From Sorghum bicolor (taxonomy: Eukaryota; Streptophyta; Magnoliopsida; Poales; Poaceae), in NCBI RefSeq assembly GCF_000003195.3, contig NC_012874.2:59649768-59713767 (forward strand): a stretch of DNA of 64,000 bases. Reading direction: 5' to 3'. The notes beneath the pieces were generated by a model. It was given only the letters and a program-made list of their open reading frames with translations. It was not told where the DNA came from and searched no databases. The translations under genes were made by a program, and so were the position numbers. Of this stretch, positions 11,503-22,951 are shown one piece after another (position 1 is the first letter of the stretch; every line of letters begins with the position of its first letter).

Positions 11503-14500
11503 CTATTGTTCAAGAGTCTTGATTGCTTCAGGCAGTTGGCTTTCTTCCTGTTGAGCTTGGGACAGAGCTTCTTCCACTTGTCTAAGTTCAGCCAACAAAG
11601 CTTCCCTTCTCGCCGATAGATCAGAGATCTTTTGCTTCAGTACATCTCCTGAGGATTTCAGAATGCCGATGCTCTTATGCTTCTCATCGGCAAGGAGCTT
11701 CACTTTCATCATCTCCTCTGAGAGCTGAGCGTGAATAGCTCTATCGGCAAGACGCTGGGCAGCCTTTTGATACTGCAGCTGACGACTCTCTAAGTGTGCA
11801 GCCTGAAAAAGAACCTCCTCGGCATCAGCAGGGATTTGACCTCTGAGAGCCTTGAATAGAACTTTGGCTGGATCAGAGTCATCGACCAATTGCACTGTGT
11901 CTTGATGGAGAAGGGCTGACAGATCCGCCAGCTTTGCTCTAATCTCTGCCGATGAGATTCCAACTGCTCGAGAAGAACTTGCTTCCTCGCCTTCATCCTC
12001 AGAGATCTCGATGGCGAAGGAGAACAGGCTGTTGGGAGAATCCTGTTCCTGGAAAAGAAGACAGAATAAGTTATCTTATGATCAAGTACTGATAACAATA
12101 AAAATAAGGATCGGGTAACTTACTTGCTTCAGAGCTATCTCTCGCCTCTGACAAGTTGAAGCCGATGGAACCACAGGTTGATCGGCTAGGATTGCCGATG
12201 AGACTATGTCAGCTGAAAGATTAACAGAGGTAATTACAAATTGGAAAAAGTGGGTTCATCGGCAATAAATAAAGAGTATGTTACCTTGAGGAGGTGCAGT
12301 TGTCTGAATCGAGGAAACTACCAATGCTATGATTAAGCTTGCTGGATCGGCAGTCTGCTCGCATACATCAGCCGATGTTTCTTCTGACTGAGGTTCTTCT
12401 GGCTGGAGTTCTTCTGTTTGGGTTTCTTCTTGTGGTTGAGGAGGAGACGGTGCTGGTTGTATCTGGGCTTCTGGAGGAGAAGGGGATGATTCTACTGGGA
12501 TCGGAGATACTGGGGGAGGAGAAGGCGTTGCTGTTCTCTGGCGCTTCGCTTGTGATCTGGTACTCTTGGAGCCTTTTCTCTTCGGTTGACTGGACTGCGG
12601 GGCATCGGCAGTCGTACTTCTGGTCTTTGCCGATGTACCGGTGTGCTGATACAACAATAAGAAGTTTATGAGTACAAGTGTGATAGGTATAAGAATGAAA
12701 TTGGTATGAATAAAAGAATTCAAAAATTTACCTTGAAGGCTTGTGCTAAGGTAGAGGCAGCTACCGATGGGGATGTCTTCGTCCACTTGGTGGTAACTTT
12801 CTTGAGGCGCACACCCCGATGCATTATAGCAGCCAAGGTTGGAGCGTTGTTACCGATCAAAGAGATCGGGCCCGATGGAAGGAGCTCAATCGGCTTACCA
12901 CTCCTGCTGACCAATGGCGGTGTGTCATCGACCTGTATATGACAAAGAAAGTGAGTTACCAATGGAAAAAGACAGTGAAGGGATTGAAGCATCGGTATTA
13001 AAGTACTTACAGTGTTATCAGTGACTTTGTACTGGGGGTCAATCATGCCACGGTACGTGAGAGCCGATCTGCAGAATAGGTGCTCTTTCCATTCTTCCCA
13101 CCACTGTTTGTATGTCTGAGTGATGAAGAGAGCTGGAATCCAAGTCGATAGATCAACATCTGTATCGGCATTTGGTGGGAGTTGGGCTACTCTGATCCAC
13201 TCGAGATGGCCAGTGATAGTTTCCCTTGGCTTTATCACATCGACGTAGCAGAGTGCAATCGGCAGTTGGCTGAAAGCTAGTTGGCGAGCTAGTGCCGATG
13301 GGTTATAAAACTCATAGGTCAGATTGGAAGCTTTCCCACTGGTATGGCTCTTGGAGTGATAATTGCCATCATCACATCACGGTCCTTGTTAAGAGTATCG
13401 TTGAAGGGGTGGAAAGTCAAGGGAAATCTGGTATCTGGGTCTTCATAAGGCATCCATGCCCGCTGTTCTCTGGTCAGACCCTCATATGAAGTTTGGAAGA
13501 ATCGGCTAACCTGGTCTGCGTTACCACCTGTGCCAGGCAAAACTATGGCAGCTTCGCCAAAGTTCAGAGGGGAACGAGTTGCCGATTCTTCTTCATCTAG
13601 TTCATAATCCTCGGCTATATCCCTGGGGAAGCGCTGTGCAAAGAGGTTGAACTTAAGGCACTTGTGCATGTGAAGACTAAGCCACATATTGATGAACCAC
13701 CAGGGACCCCCTAAGTTGCCGATGGGTTGACCAAGCAGTAGTTTCTGGGCTACCTGGTGGAGGAGGTGATAAGCAGAGCCAAGTAGGTATCGGCTGAGAG
13801 GAAATCGGCCACCATTGGCTAATCTTTCTGCTGCCGACAAGTAAACAGAAGTTGGTCCTGCCGATCGGCCACAGAATACAAATTTATCCAGCCACATATT
13901 CAGAAAGGTGGTCTGTTCCTTTGCATTGACAGGACCTGTTCTTTGATACTTCTGAATGTACCCTGACCAACCGCCGATGGCACGAGTTTCCACCTTAGCA
14001 CTGGGTTTGGTGTCGAACAGGTGGGTGGTATCGGCAGTGGATATGTCTAAACCGGTGAGCATAAGAACATCGGTAAGTGTAGGGGAAGCAGGGCCATGAC
14101 CAAACACGAAAGCATTGAGTGTGTCTGACCAAAAGTATGAGGCAGCAATCAGTAGTGACTCATTTCTCTCCATATTGGCAAGAGACAATCTAATGCACTG
14201 ATCTAATTTCCGTTAACCCCATTGGACCTCATTTGAGTTACTGACTCTCAGAAACCAATCCTTCCATCCCTTGGTAGGGCTGGGCCAGGAACGGAAGGCG
14301 TCTTTCCATAGATCTAGAGAAAAATTCTCAGCTCTAAAGGGGATTCTGTTTGTCTCTGCGTTTATAAGATCGGTGGGATCTAAGTTTCCTAGTGGACCAA
14401 GGCATTGGAGATGGGGTTGATTGGTAGGGATTATGATCTTGTCAGCCAAGTCCTAAAGATTGTGAGGATGAAAGAAAAAGTAAAAAAGGGGAATGTTCAG

Positions 14501-14557
14501 TAAAAGGAATTGCGGATAGACAAAGGTACAGCAAGAATACGAAAAAAAGAGGGAGGG

Positions 14558-16465
14558 TGAAAGGTCCTAATATGGCTAGAGGGGGGTGAATAGCCTATTT
14601 AAAAATTCTACAAACTCACTAGAGCAAAAGGTTAGTAAATAACAAAGCAAAGCTTTTTGCTCTAGCTCTAAAGGGGTGTTTGCAAGCCACCTACCCAACA
14701 ATTCTAGTTGCTAAGATCTCTATGCACACAAGAACTAAGTCTCTACAAGTTACACTAGAGAACTAAGCTACACAAGTCAAAGTAAGCAACTAAACTAATT
14801 ACACTAGTTTGCGGTAAGTAAAGATAAGATGATATATTTATACCACCGTGTAGGGGATGAACCAATCACTAATATAAACAATCAAGCACCGGGAGAATGC
14901 CAATCAAACACAATTGAGACACCGATTTTTCTCCCGAGGTTCACGTGCTTGCCGGCACGCTACGTCCCCGTTGTGTCGACCAACACTTGGTGGTTCGGTG
15001 GCTAAGAGGTGTAGCACGAACCTAGTCCTCACTAGGACACCACAAGAACCTACCCACAAGTGAGGTAGCTCAATGACATGAGCAATCCACTAGAGTTACC
15101 TTTCGGCTCTCCGCCGGGGAAGGTACAAGACCCCTCACAATCACCGGAAGATGGCCACAAACAATCACCAACTCGTGCCAAAGCTCCTCCGCTGCTCCAA
15201 GCCGTCTAGGTGGCAGCAACCACTAAGAGTAACAAGAAAACCGCAGCTAGAACGATCCCCAAGTGCCACTAGATGCAATCACTCAAGCAAATGCACTTGG
15301 AATCACTCCTAATCTCACAAAGATGTATAATCTATGAAGGAGATGAGTGGGAGGTGTTTGCTTAGGCTCACAAGGATGTCTAGTAGTCAAGAATGCCAAG
15401 AGAGTGAGCCCCAAGCCGGCCAAACACGTATTTATAGCCCCTCAAACAAATAGAGCCGTTGGCTCTTACACTGGGCGAAATACGGGGTCACTGGACGCTC
15501 TTAAAGGGGCACCGGACGCTCAACACCTGCGTCCGGTGCTCCAACGTCAGCCGCGTCTCAGAGTCTAACGGTAACCTACAGTGCACCGGATGCTGAGCAA
15601 GATAGCACTGGACGCGTCCGGTGCACACCGGACTCATGCGCAGAGAGCTCCGCAAAAACACAGGGTCACCGGACGCTAAGCACCGGTAGCGTCCGGTGCT
15701 CACTGGACCCATGCGCAGAGAGGGTCGCAAAGCGCCCGCACACCGGACGCGCACCACCGGACGCTCAAGCCAGCGTCCGGTGCCTATCGTCCGGTGCCTT
15801 ACCCTAGCTGGGCTTGGCACTGTTTGCACCGGACGCTCAGACACAGCGTCCGGTGCCTCAGTGGCCAGCGTCCGGTGAGTGTTTCCCGTGACTTCTCCAA
15901 ATTTCCCACCGGCGCAATAGAAAATATGCACTTCATTTTCTCGAAAAGCGCCGAATGAGTAAACCAACAAGGTGTTAGCATCCTCTCTCTACCCTTCAAA
16001 CTCCACCTCCTTCTCAAAGTGTGCCAACACCACAATGTGTAAACCAACAAGTGCACGTGTGTTAGCATTTTCACAATCATTTTCTTCGAAGGAGTTAAGT
16101 TAGCTCACTAGGTTCTAAATGCATGCACATGAACAATGACACCTAGTGGCACTTGATAACCGCTTAGCCAAAGAATTCCCCTCTTTATAGTACGGCTATC
16201 TATCCTAAATGTGATCACACCCTCTATGGTGTCTTGATCACCAAAACCAAAACCCTAAGCAATACCTTCGCCTTGATCTCCATAGAGTTTTGTTTTTCTC
16301 TTTCTTCTTTTTCAAGTTGAGCACTTGATCATCTTGTGGTCATCACCATGATCATCACTTGCTCCATCACTTGGCATGTACCAACCTCATTAAGTCTACA
16401 CACACTTATTATGGAGGTTAGTACTAGGGTTTCATCAATTATCCAAAACCAAACTAGGGCTTTCA
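14558..16465 (-). repeat. Copia 3' LTR
   Basis: On the plus strand it runs from TGAAAGGTCC to GGGCTTTCA, 1908 bp. A TATA box (TATAAATA, minus strand, 15429-15437) lies just downstream, in transcription order, of a GCGTCCGGTG/GCACCGGACGC cluster at 15480-15880. ORFs within (15488-15970 and others) recur in the other LTR and reflect the repeat, not a gene. Confidence 0.95.
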
Positions 16466-16480
16466 ATCTCCCCCTTTTTG
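16466..16480 (-). other. Copia polypurine tract
   Basis: The minus strand reads CAAAAAGGGGGAGAT directly against the 3' LTR, the usual plus-strand primer of SIRE-type elements. Confidence 0.9.
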
Positions 16481-17575
16481 GTAATTGATGACAACCCTTT
16501 TTACAAAGATTTTCAATAAAATTTTCTTGGATTCATGTTACTTGCCCAAGCATTTTACCATGTGCAAAGGTTATGGACAAGTTTCATAAACCCAAATTGG
16601 TAGCAATTGCTCCCCCTACATATGTGCTAAGAGTTTGGATTTGAAAGCTTGCACATATGCTTGAATAGGAGATATAGGAGTCAATTTCTACCAAATGATG
16701 CTAAGGTGTAAAGAATGGACCTTTGAAGTGTGATACCAATCGGAGTTGCCAATGTACACCATCCTTAGCACCATTAGTAACTAGATATTCACAAAACTAG
16801 AACACCCCGTGAGATCAACATTAAAAACGATGTTCTAGTACCACTTGTGAAGCAAATAAAGGTCTAGTTACACTACCTATGCATGCTAATTCTTCATTTC
16901 ATCAAGCAAACCTATAACTAGCATACACCACACAAGCAAGGTATTAGAGAGAAAGCTTCTGAAGCTAATGCAAATGCAAGCAAACATATGTGATGCACAT
17001 TCAAATGCAACATACAAGTTTATGAGCTTGCCCCCCTACTTGTGTGCTTCAAATTTTAATTTGATCCCCTTCTTTTATTATGTTACTCCCCTATCTTAAA
17101 TCTTTGGGAAATTTTCTCCCCCTTTGTCATCAATGACCACAAAAGGTGAGCTCAAATTTTAGATAGGTTAGTGTGAGACCATGTGAAGTGAGATCATTTT
17201 ACCAAATTGGTCCAATCCAGATTACTTGCCTAAGATATTTAACTCGGTTTGATCCAAGGACAAGCTTCTTCACACCTCCAAATAAGGGTTATCTTGTACC
17301 ATGTTGAGTTAAACACTTATAGCTCATATTCTAGATCAAACACTAGGATTGCAAGCCCACAAACATGTCATATGCTACCACTAGATCAAGTCAAGCATAA
17401 AAGCAATAGTGGTACCATACAAGCATCAAATTCATTTGATTTTTATGAATGAGCCTAAGATATGTTGGGAATGACTAGATGCACTAAGCAAGTCCTTAGC
17501 ATAGCATGGATGACATGTCAAACAATTTTATCTTGCTTTGCTCGAAGGAGAGGCATGTCATATAGTGGGGGTGCA
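16481..17575. other. Copia 3' untranslated region
   Basis: About 1.1 kb lies between the pol stop and the PPT. No long ORF is seen, so there is no envelope-like ORF as in SIRE1. Confidence 0.75.
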
Positions 17576-20500
17576 TCAACACATATTTGAGAAGTCAAGT
17601 ATGTTCAATTCATTCCTTAGCTTGCAAAACCTCTTCTCATCGAGTGGCTTGGTGAATATATCGGCAAGTTGATCATTGGTGCTTATACTCTCAATGCAAA
17701 TGTCCCCCTTTTGTTGGTGATTTCTTATGAAGTGATGGCGGACATCTATGTGCTTTGTTCTTGAGTGTTGAACCGGATTGTTGGTGAGCTTCACGGCACT
17801 TTCATTGTCACATAGCAATGGCACTTCTTTGAAATTGATTCCAAAGTCCTTCAATGTTGCCTTCATCCATAGGATTTGTGCACAACAACTACCGGCCGCA
17901 ATGTACTCCGCTTCGGTGGTTGATAGTGCAACACTATTTTGTTTCTTGGATGACAATGAGACAAGTGATCTTCCCAATAGTTGACATGTGCCTGATGTAC
18001 TTCTTCTTTCAACTTTGCATCCTGCATAGTCCGAATCGGAATATCCAACAAGTTCAAACTTTGCACCTTTGGGATACCATAGACCAACATTTTGTGTATG
18101 CTTCAAGTACCTCAATATTCTCTTTGTTGCCTTCAAATGACTTTCTCTTGGTGAGGCTTGGAATCTTGCACACATGCATACACTAAACATGACATCCGGT
18201 CTTGATGCGGTCACATAGAGTAGGCTTCCAATCATAGACCGATACAACTTTTGATCCACCATATTTCCACTTGTATCACTATCTAGGCTTCCATTTGTTC
18301 CCATTGGAGTGCTAATTGCCTTTGCATCATCCATTCCAAACTTCTTGAGCATGTCTTTTATGTACTTGCCTTGACTCACAAATGTGTCATTCTTCAATTG
18401 CTTGATTTGAAGACCAAGGAAGTAGCTAAGCTCTCCAATCATTGACATCTCAAACTCATTAGCCATCATGTTGCCAAACTCTTCACAAAATTCTTGGTTG
18501 GTTGATCCAAAAATGATATCATCAACATATATTTGCAACACAAACAAGTATTTGCCAAGCTTCTTGGTGAAGAGAGTGGTGTCAACCTTGCTCATCTTGA
18601 AACCTTTAGAGAGTAAGAAATCTCTCAATCTCTCATACCATGCTCTAGGTGCTTGCTTCAAACCATACAATGCCTTTCTTAGCTTGTAAACATGGTTGGG
18701 TTTCTTGTCATCTTCGAAACCGGGAGGTTGCTCAACATAAATTTCTTTAATGATATAGCCATTGAGAAATGCACTCTTCACATCCATTTGATATAACTTG
18801 ATATTGTGTGCACAAGCATAGGCCAACAATATCCTAATTGCTTCCAATCTTGCAACCGGGGCATATGTTTCACCAAAGTCAAGACCTTCAACTTGAGTAT
18901 AGCCTTGTGCTACCAATCTTGCTTTGTTCCTTACAACTATCCCATCTTGATCTTGCTTGTTGCGAAAGACCCATCTAGTACCAATGACATTATGATCACT
19001 AGGCCTCTCAACCAATTCACATACTTGATTTCTTTTGAAGTTGTTAAGCTCTTCATGCATAGCATTTACCCAATCAACATATCTCAATGCTTCATCAATC
19101 TTCTTTGGCTCAATGTGAGACACAAAGGAGAAATGCTCACAAAATGATGCTAATCTTGATCTAGTTTGCACTCCTCTTTGAATATCACCTATGATATGAT
19201 CCAATGGATGATCTCTTGCAATATTTGTTGGTTGGAGTATTTGTACTTGATTGCTTGCACTTGGTTGATCATGAGATGATGTACTAGCTTGTTGATCTTG
19301 CACTTGTGTACCACTTGTACTAGCTTGATTTTGATCATGAGAACCACTAGCTTGCACATTAGAGGTAGGAAGCACTTGATCTTTGTCATCTTCAACATCA
19401 ATTACTTCTCTAGGCCTTAAATCACCAATGTCCATATTCTTCATTGCATCAGCCAATTGAGTGCCTCTCACATCATCTAGATTCTCATCTTCCTCTTGAG
19501 AGCCATTGGTTTCATCAAACTCAACATCATGCACTTCTTCAAGAGTACCACTAGCCAAATTCCAAACTCTATAAGCTTTGCTAGTAGTGGAGTAACCAAG
19601 CAAGAAACCTTCATCACATTTCTTTTCAAATTTACTCAATCTAGTGCCTTTCTTCAATATGTAGCATTTGCAACCAAAAAAACGAAAATATGCAATGTTG
19701 GGCTTTCTTCCATTCAAGAGCTCATATGGAGTCTTCTCCATCATTGGGTGACAATAGAGTCGGTTGCTATAGTAGCAAGCCGTGTTGATTGCTTCGACCC
19801 AAAAAGAATGACTCACATTGTATTCACTCAACATTGATCTTGTCATGTCAATTAAGGTTCTATTCTTCCCCTCAACAAGACCATTTGATTGTGGAGTGTA
19901 CTTGGCCGAGAATTGATGCCTTATGCCAAATTCATCACAAAGCTCATCAACTCTTGTATTCTTGAATTCACTTCCATTGTCACTTCTCACTTTCTTGATG
20001 GTTGTTTCAAACTCATTGTGTATTCTCTTGACAAATGATTTGAAGGTTGCAAAAGCATTACTCTTGTCACTAAGAAAGAACACCCATGTGTATCTTGTGA
20101 GATCATCCACTATCACAAATCCATATTTGTTTCCACCAATGCTTGTGTATGTGGTTGGTCCAAACAAGTCCATGTGCAACAACTCAAATGCCTTGCATGT
20201 ACTCATGATGCTCTTCTTTGGATGAGTGTTGCCAACTTGCTTTCCGGCTTGACATGCACTACAAAGCTTGTCTTTCTCAAATGTGACATCTTTCAAGCCT
20301 CTAACAAGATCATGCTTGACTAACTTGTTTAATTGTTTCATTCCAACATGACCAAGCCTTCTATGCCATAACCAACCCATGCTAGATTTAGTGAGCAAGC
20401 ATGTTGATAATTGAGCTTCACTAGCATTGAAATCAACCAAGTATAGATTCTCATATCTAAAGCCTTTGAAGATCAAGTTAGAGCCATCTACACTTATGAT

Positions 20501-20797
20501 CTCTACATCATCAACTCCAAATATGCATTTGAAACCAAGATCACAAAGTTGAGCTATGGATAGCAAGTTGAAGTTCAAGCTCTCTACTAGCAGCACATTG
20601 GAAATGCTCAAGTCATTGGATATAGCAATTTTACCAAGCCCTTTGACCTTGCCTTTGCCATTGTCACCAAATGTGATACTATCAACACTATTGTCATCAT
20701 TTGGATTGATTGAATTGAACATTCTTGAATCACCGGTCATGTGTTGTGTGCACCCACTATCAAGCACCCAATGCCTTCCTCCGGCTTTATAGTTTAC
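17576..20797 (-). CDS. pol: Copia pol: protease, integrase, RT, RNase H
   Basis: The frame is open from just after a TAG at 20798-20800 to 17576, over 1060 codons. Numbering from the V of VLDSGC: protease DSG at 3-5; GAG-pre-integrase HHCC at about 134-172 ([13 protein letters not shown]); integrase D200, D263 (RSDNGSEF) and E299, spacing D-35-E; RT with [10 protein letters not shown] and YVDD at 747-750; RNase H with GYSDSDYAG (about 908) and STTEAEYIA (about 950). All key residues are present and the frame is unbroken. There is no ATG before the protease, so translation presumably comes by readthrough or recoding from gag, which is in the same frame. The polyprotein copies and integrates the element in virus-like particles. 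Confidence 0.95.
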   Translation of the reverse strand, partial: VNYKAGGRHWVLDSGCTQHMTGDSRMFNSINPNDDNSVDSITFGDNGKGKVKGLGKIAISNDLSISNVLLVESLNFNLLSIAQLCDLGFKCIFGVDDVEIISVDGSNLIFKGFRYENLYLVDFNASEAQLSTCLLTKSSMGWLWHRRLGHVGMKQLNKLVKHDLVRGLKDVTFEKDKLCSACQAGKQVGNTHPKKSIMSTCKAFELLHMDLFGPTTYTSIGGNKYGFVIVDDLTRYTWVFFLSDKSNAFATFKSFVKRIHNEFETTIKKVRSDNGSEFKNTRVDELCDEFGIRHQFSAKYTPQSNGLVEGKNRTLIDMTRSMLSEYNVSHSFWVEAINTACYYSNRLYCHPMMEKTPYELLNGRKPNIAYFRFFGCKCYILKKGTRLSKFEKKCDEGFLLGYSTTSKAYRVWNLASGTLEEVHDVEFDETNGSQEEDENLDDVRGTQLADAMKNMDIGDLRPREVIDVEDDKDQVLPTSNVQASGSHDQNQASTSGTQVQDQQASTSSHDQPSASNQVQILQPTNIARDHPLDHIIGDIQRGVQTRSRLASFCEHFSFVSHIEPKKIDEALRYVDWVNAMHEELNNFKRNQVCELVERPSDHNVIGTRWVFRNKQDQDGIVVRNKARLVAQGYTQVEGLDFGETYAPVARLEAIRILLAYACAHNIKLYQMDVKSAFLNGYIIKEIYVEQPPGFEDDKKPNHVYKLRKALYGLKQAPRAWYERLRDFLLSKGFKMSKVDTTLFTKKLGKYLFVLQIYVDDIIFGSTNQEFCEEFGNMMANEFEMSMIGELSYFLGLQIKQLKNDTFVSQGKYIKDMLKKFGMDDAKAISTPMGTNGSLDSDTSGNMVDQKLYRSMIGSLLYVTASRPDVMFSVCMCARFQASPRESHLKATKRILRYLKHTQNVGLWYPKGAKFELVGYSDSDYAGCKVERRSTSGTCQLLGRSLVSLSSKKQNSVALSTTEAEYIAAGSCCAQILWMKATLKDFGINFKEVPLLCDNESAVKLTNNPVQHSRTKHIDVRHHFIRNHQQKGDICIESISTNDQLADIFTKPLDEKRFCKLRNELNILDFSNMC

Positions 20798-20809
20798 CTA
20801 CAAAACAAA

Positions 20810-21637
20810 TCAATGTTTCTTAGGTACCCATACTTGTTTGGGTCCTTGGAGGTTAGTGACTAAGCTTTTTGGTACCCAAATGGCCTTCTTCTTTGGACCC
20901 ACAATTGGTGTACCAACAAACTTAGCATGCATACCCTTCTCACCCTTGGTAAGCACATAACAAGAATCAAAAGGAATGTAAGGTACATCAGCATTTTTCT
21001 TGTTCTTGTTCATTTTATTGCAATTAAGCTCTAGGTGCCCAACTTGCTTGCATTTGTTGCAATACCGACCATTGCTCTTCACAAAGCTAGGCTTGTGAGT
21101 TGCAAAGGCTTTCTTGCCCTTCTTGGGGGTATAGCCTAATCCCTCTTTATTGAGAGAAAACCTTTGGCTACCCAAGCACTTTAGCAAGCGGGCCTCACCA
21201 CCATAGGCTTTGCCTAGGGCGTGAGTGAGCTCATCCACCTCTCTCTTGAGAGTCTCATTCTCAACCTTTAGTGAGGTGTCACAAGTGACACTAACACTAG
21301 AAGTAGAGGTAGAGTTGGTGGTGGTGGATGAAGACCTACAAGAAGAGTTAGTGGCAACAACAATAGGTAGGTTGGGTGATTCTTTAATTAAGTCACATGT
21401 TGTGCTCACATCACATGATACAACAACCTTTTCCTTGTTCTCTTCTAACAACAAGGAGTGAGCTTTCTCAAGCTTGGTGTGAGCCTTGCCAAGCTTCTCA
21501 TGGGCTTCCACTAGCCTCTCATGATTAGCATTGAGCTCATCAAAGGATTGCTCAAGAGCTTTTAACTTCTTGGCCAATTCTTCGCACTTCTTGTTTTTAG
21601 ATTGAATGAGAGAATCGGCTTGTTCTAACATGTCCAT
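20810..21637 (-). CDS. Copia gag second part: coiled coil plus zinc knuckle
   Basis: This 275-codon ORF is in the same frame as gag and pol. It begins two codons after the gag TAA (21641-21643) and ends in TGA (20810-20812). The first 75 residues form a heptad-rich coiled coil (LEQSFDELNANHERL, then repeated EKAH/GKAH). A CCHC knuckle (CNKCKQVGHLELNC) sits in the C-terminal half, followed by repeated IWVPK/VWVPK motifs seen before the protease in SIRE-type elements. It may normally be fused to gag, with the TAA a mutation or a programmed stop. Confidence 0.8.
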   Translation of the reverse strand: MDMLEQADSLIQSKNKKCEELAKKLKALEQSFDELNANHERLVEAHEKLGKAHTKLEKAHSLLLEENKEKVVVSCDVSTTCDLIKESPNLPIVVATNSSCRSSSTTTNSTSTSSVSVTCDTSLKVENETLKREVDELTHALGKAYGGEARLLKCLGSQRFSLNKEGLGYTPKKGKKAFATHKPSFVKSNGRYCNKCKQVGHLELNCNKMNKNKKNADVPYIPFDSCYVLTKGEKGMHAKFVGTPIVGPKKKAIWVPKSLVTNLQGPKQVWVPKKH

Positions 21638-21640
21638 GAG

Positions 21641-22891
21641 TTATTCATTAGTGAATTCATTTTCATCATCACTATCACTATCATGTTCATGTTCACTTTC
21701 ACTTTCACTCTCATCATATTGTACCTTGTGTCCCTTGGCCATGAAGCATGAAGGAGTGTCAAGGAGTGATGGCTTGTTGATAGCAATGCTTGCAAGCGCC
21801 TTCTTCTTGGATGCCTTGTCATCATCACTAGAATCATGATCCGAAGAAGCATCACTATCCCATGTCACAACATAGGATCCACCCTTCTTCTTCTTCTTGA
21901 AGACCATCTTCTTCTCTTTCTTTTCTTTCTTCTCCTTCTTGTTCTTCTTGTCATGCTCATCATTGTCACTATTGTAAGGACAATCCGCCACAATATGATC
22001 GGGGCTCTTGCACTTGTAGCATAGTCTCACATGCTCCTTGTTCTTGAAGTGATCTCTTCTCTTTCTTGTGTGATTGCCCTTCTTCTTCTTCATCTTGCCA
22101 AACTTGCGAACAAAGAGTGCTAGTGCTTCATCATCACTATCATCATTGGAGCACTCCTCATCACTAGATTCTTCCTTCTTGGCCTTGCCTTTATTCTTGC
22201 TCTTGGATGAAGAGCTATCTTTGAATGCTACACCCTTCTTCTTCTTATCATCATCATCCTTCTTCATGACCTCATCATCATCATTGTCATTGTATTGATC
22301 TTCGGTTATGACATCTCCAAGTACCTCATTGGGAGATACACCCGTCAATCCTCCTCTAAATATGATGGTTCTCAATGTCTTGAATCTCTTGGGCAAGCAC
22401 ATCAAGAACTTGTGAATGAAATCCTCATCCTTCACTTTCTCACCAAGGCCCTTGAGATCATTGATGATGACTTGGAGCCTATAGAACATCTCCGGGATTG
22501 ACTCATCATCCTTCATCTTGAAGTTTGAAAGCTTGTCCTTGAGCATGTACAACTTGGCACTTTTTACCGTTGTAGTGCCCTCATATGTTTCTTCAAGCCT
22601 TGTCCACACTTCACTAGCCTTCTCAAGATCTTTGACTTGCTCAAACACCTTTGAATCAATGCCATTATATATTGTGTTGAGAGCCATAGTATTGCATTGC
22701 TTGTTTGCTCTCTCATTGTCGGTGGGGTTAGCGGGGTCAAGGATCACAAAGTCATTCTCCGTGACTTCCCACACTCTATCATTGATTGATCCAAGGAACA
22801 TCTTCATTTTTCTCTTCCAATAGTCAAAGGAACTTGTGCCATCAAAGAACGGTGGTTTGCCCCCAACATGGTTGAACACTATTTGAGCCAT
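21641..22891 (-). CDS. gag: Copia gag
   Basis: The 416-aa protein starts at ATG 22891, about 50 nt after the PBS. Residues 10-200 form a UBN2-type capsid domain (FFDGTSSFDYWKRKMKMFL; VWTRLEETYEG). A Lys/Asp/Glu-rich linker contains a CCHC knuckle (CYKCKSPDHIVADC). It would form the particle and bind RNA. It ends in a single TAA, after which the frame stays open. Confidence 0.9.
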   Translation of the reverse strand: MAQIVFNHVGGKPPFFDGTSSFDYWKRKMKMFLGSINDRVWEVTENDFVILDPANPTDNERANKQCNTMALNTIYNGIDSKVFEQVKDLEKASEVWTRLEETYEGTTTVKSAKLYMLKDKLSNFKMKDDESIPEMFYRLQVIINDLKGLGEKVKDEDFIHKFLMCLPKRFKTLRTIIFRGGLTGVSPNEVLGDVITEDQYNDNDDDEVMKKDDDDKKKKGVAFKDSSSSKSKNKGKAKKEESSDEECSNDDSDDEALALFVRKFGKMKKKKGNHTRKRRDHFKNKEHVRLCYKCKSPDHIVADCPYNSDNDEHDKKNKKEKKEKKEKKMVFKKKKKGGSYVVTWDSDASSDHDSSDDDKASKKKALASIAINKPSLLDTPSCFMAKGHKVQYDESESESEHEHDSDSDDENEFTNE

Positions 22892-22937
22892 AATTTGAGC
22901 ACCGAGGTTGTTAAGCCTTCACAAAACGGTGACCACC

Positions 22938-22949
22938 GCTCCGATACCA
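22938..22949 (-). other. Copia primer binding site
   Basis: TGGTATCGGAGC on the minus strand, 2 nt from the 5' LTR, fits the 3' end of initiator methionine tRNA with one mismatch to the usual TGGTATCAGAGC. Confidence 0.9.
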
Positions 22950-22951
22950 CT

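Noticed and set aside
15488..16080. ORFs of 160 and 93 codons inside the Copia LTR, repeated in the other LTR (23997-24475)
   Set aside because: They lie across the motif clusters of U3 and recur only because the LTR is duplicated; no domain or start context.
16481..17575. Possible envelope-like gene downstream of Copia pol
   Set aside because: No ORF over about 70 codons in the needed orientation; region is non-coding.
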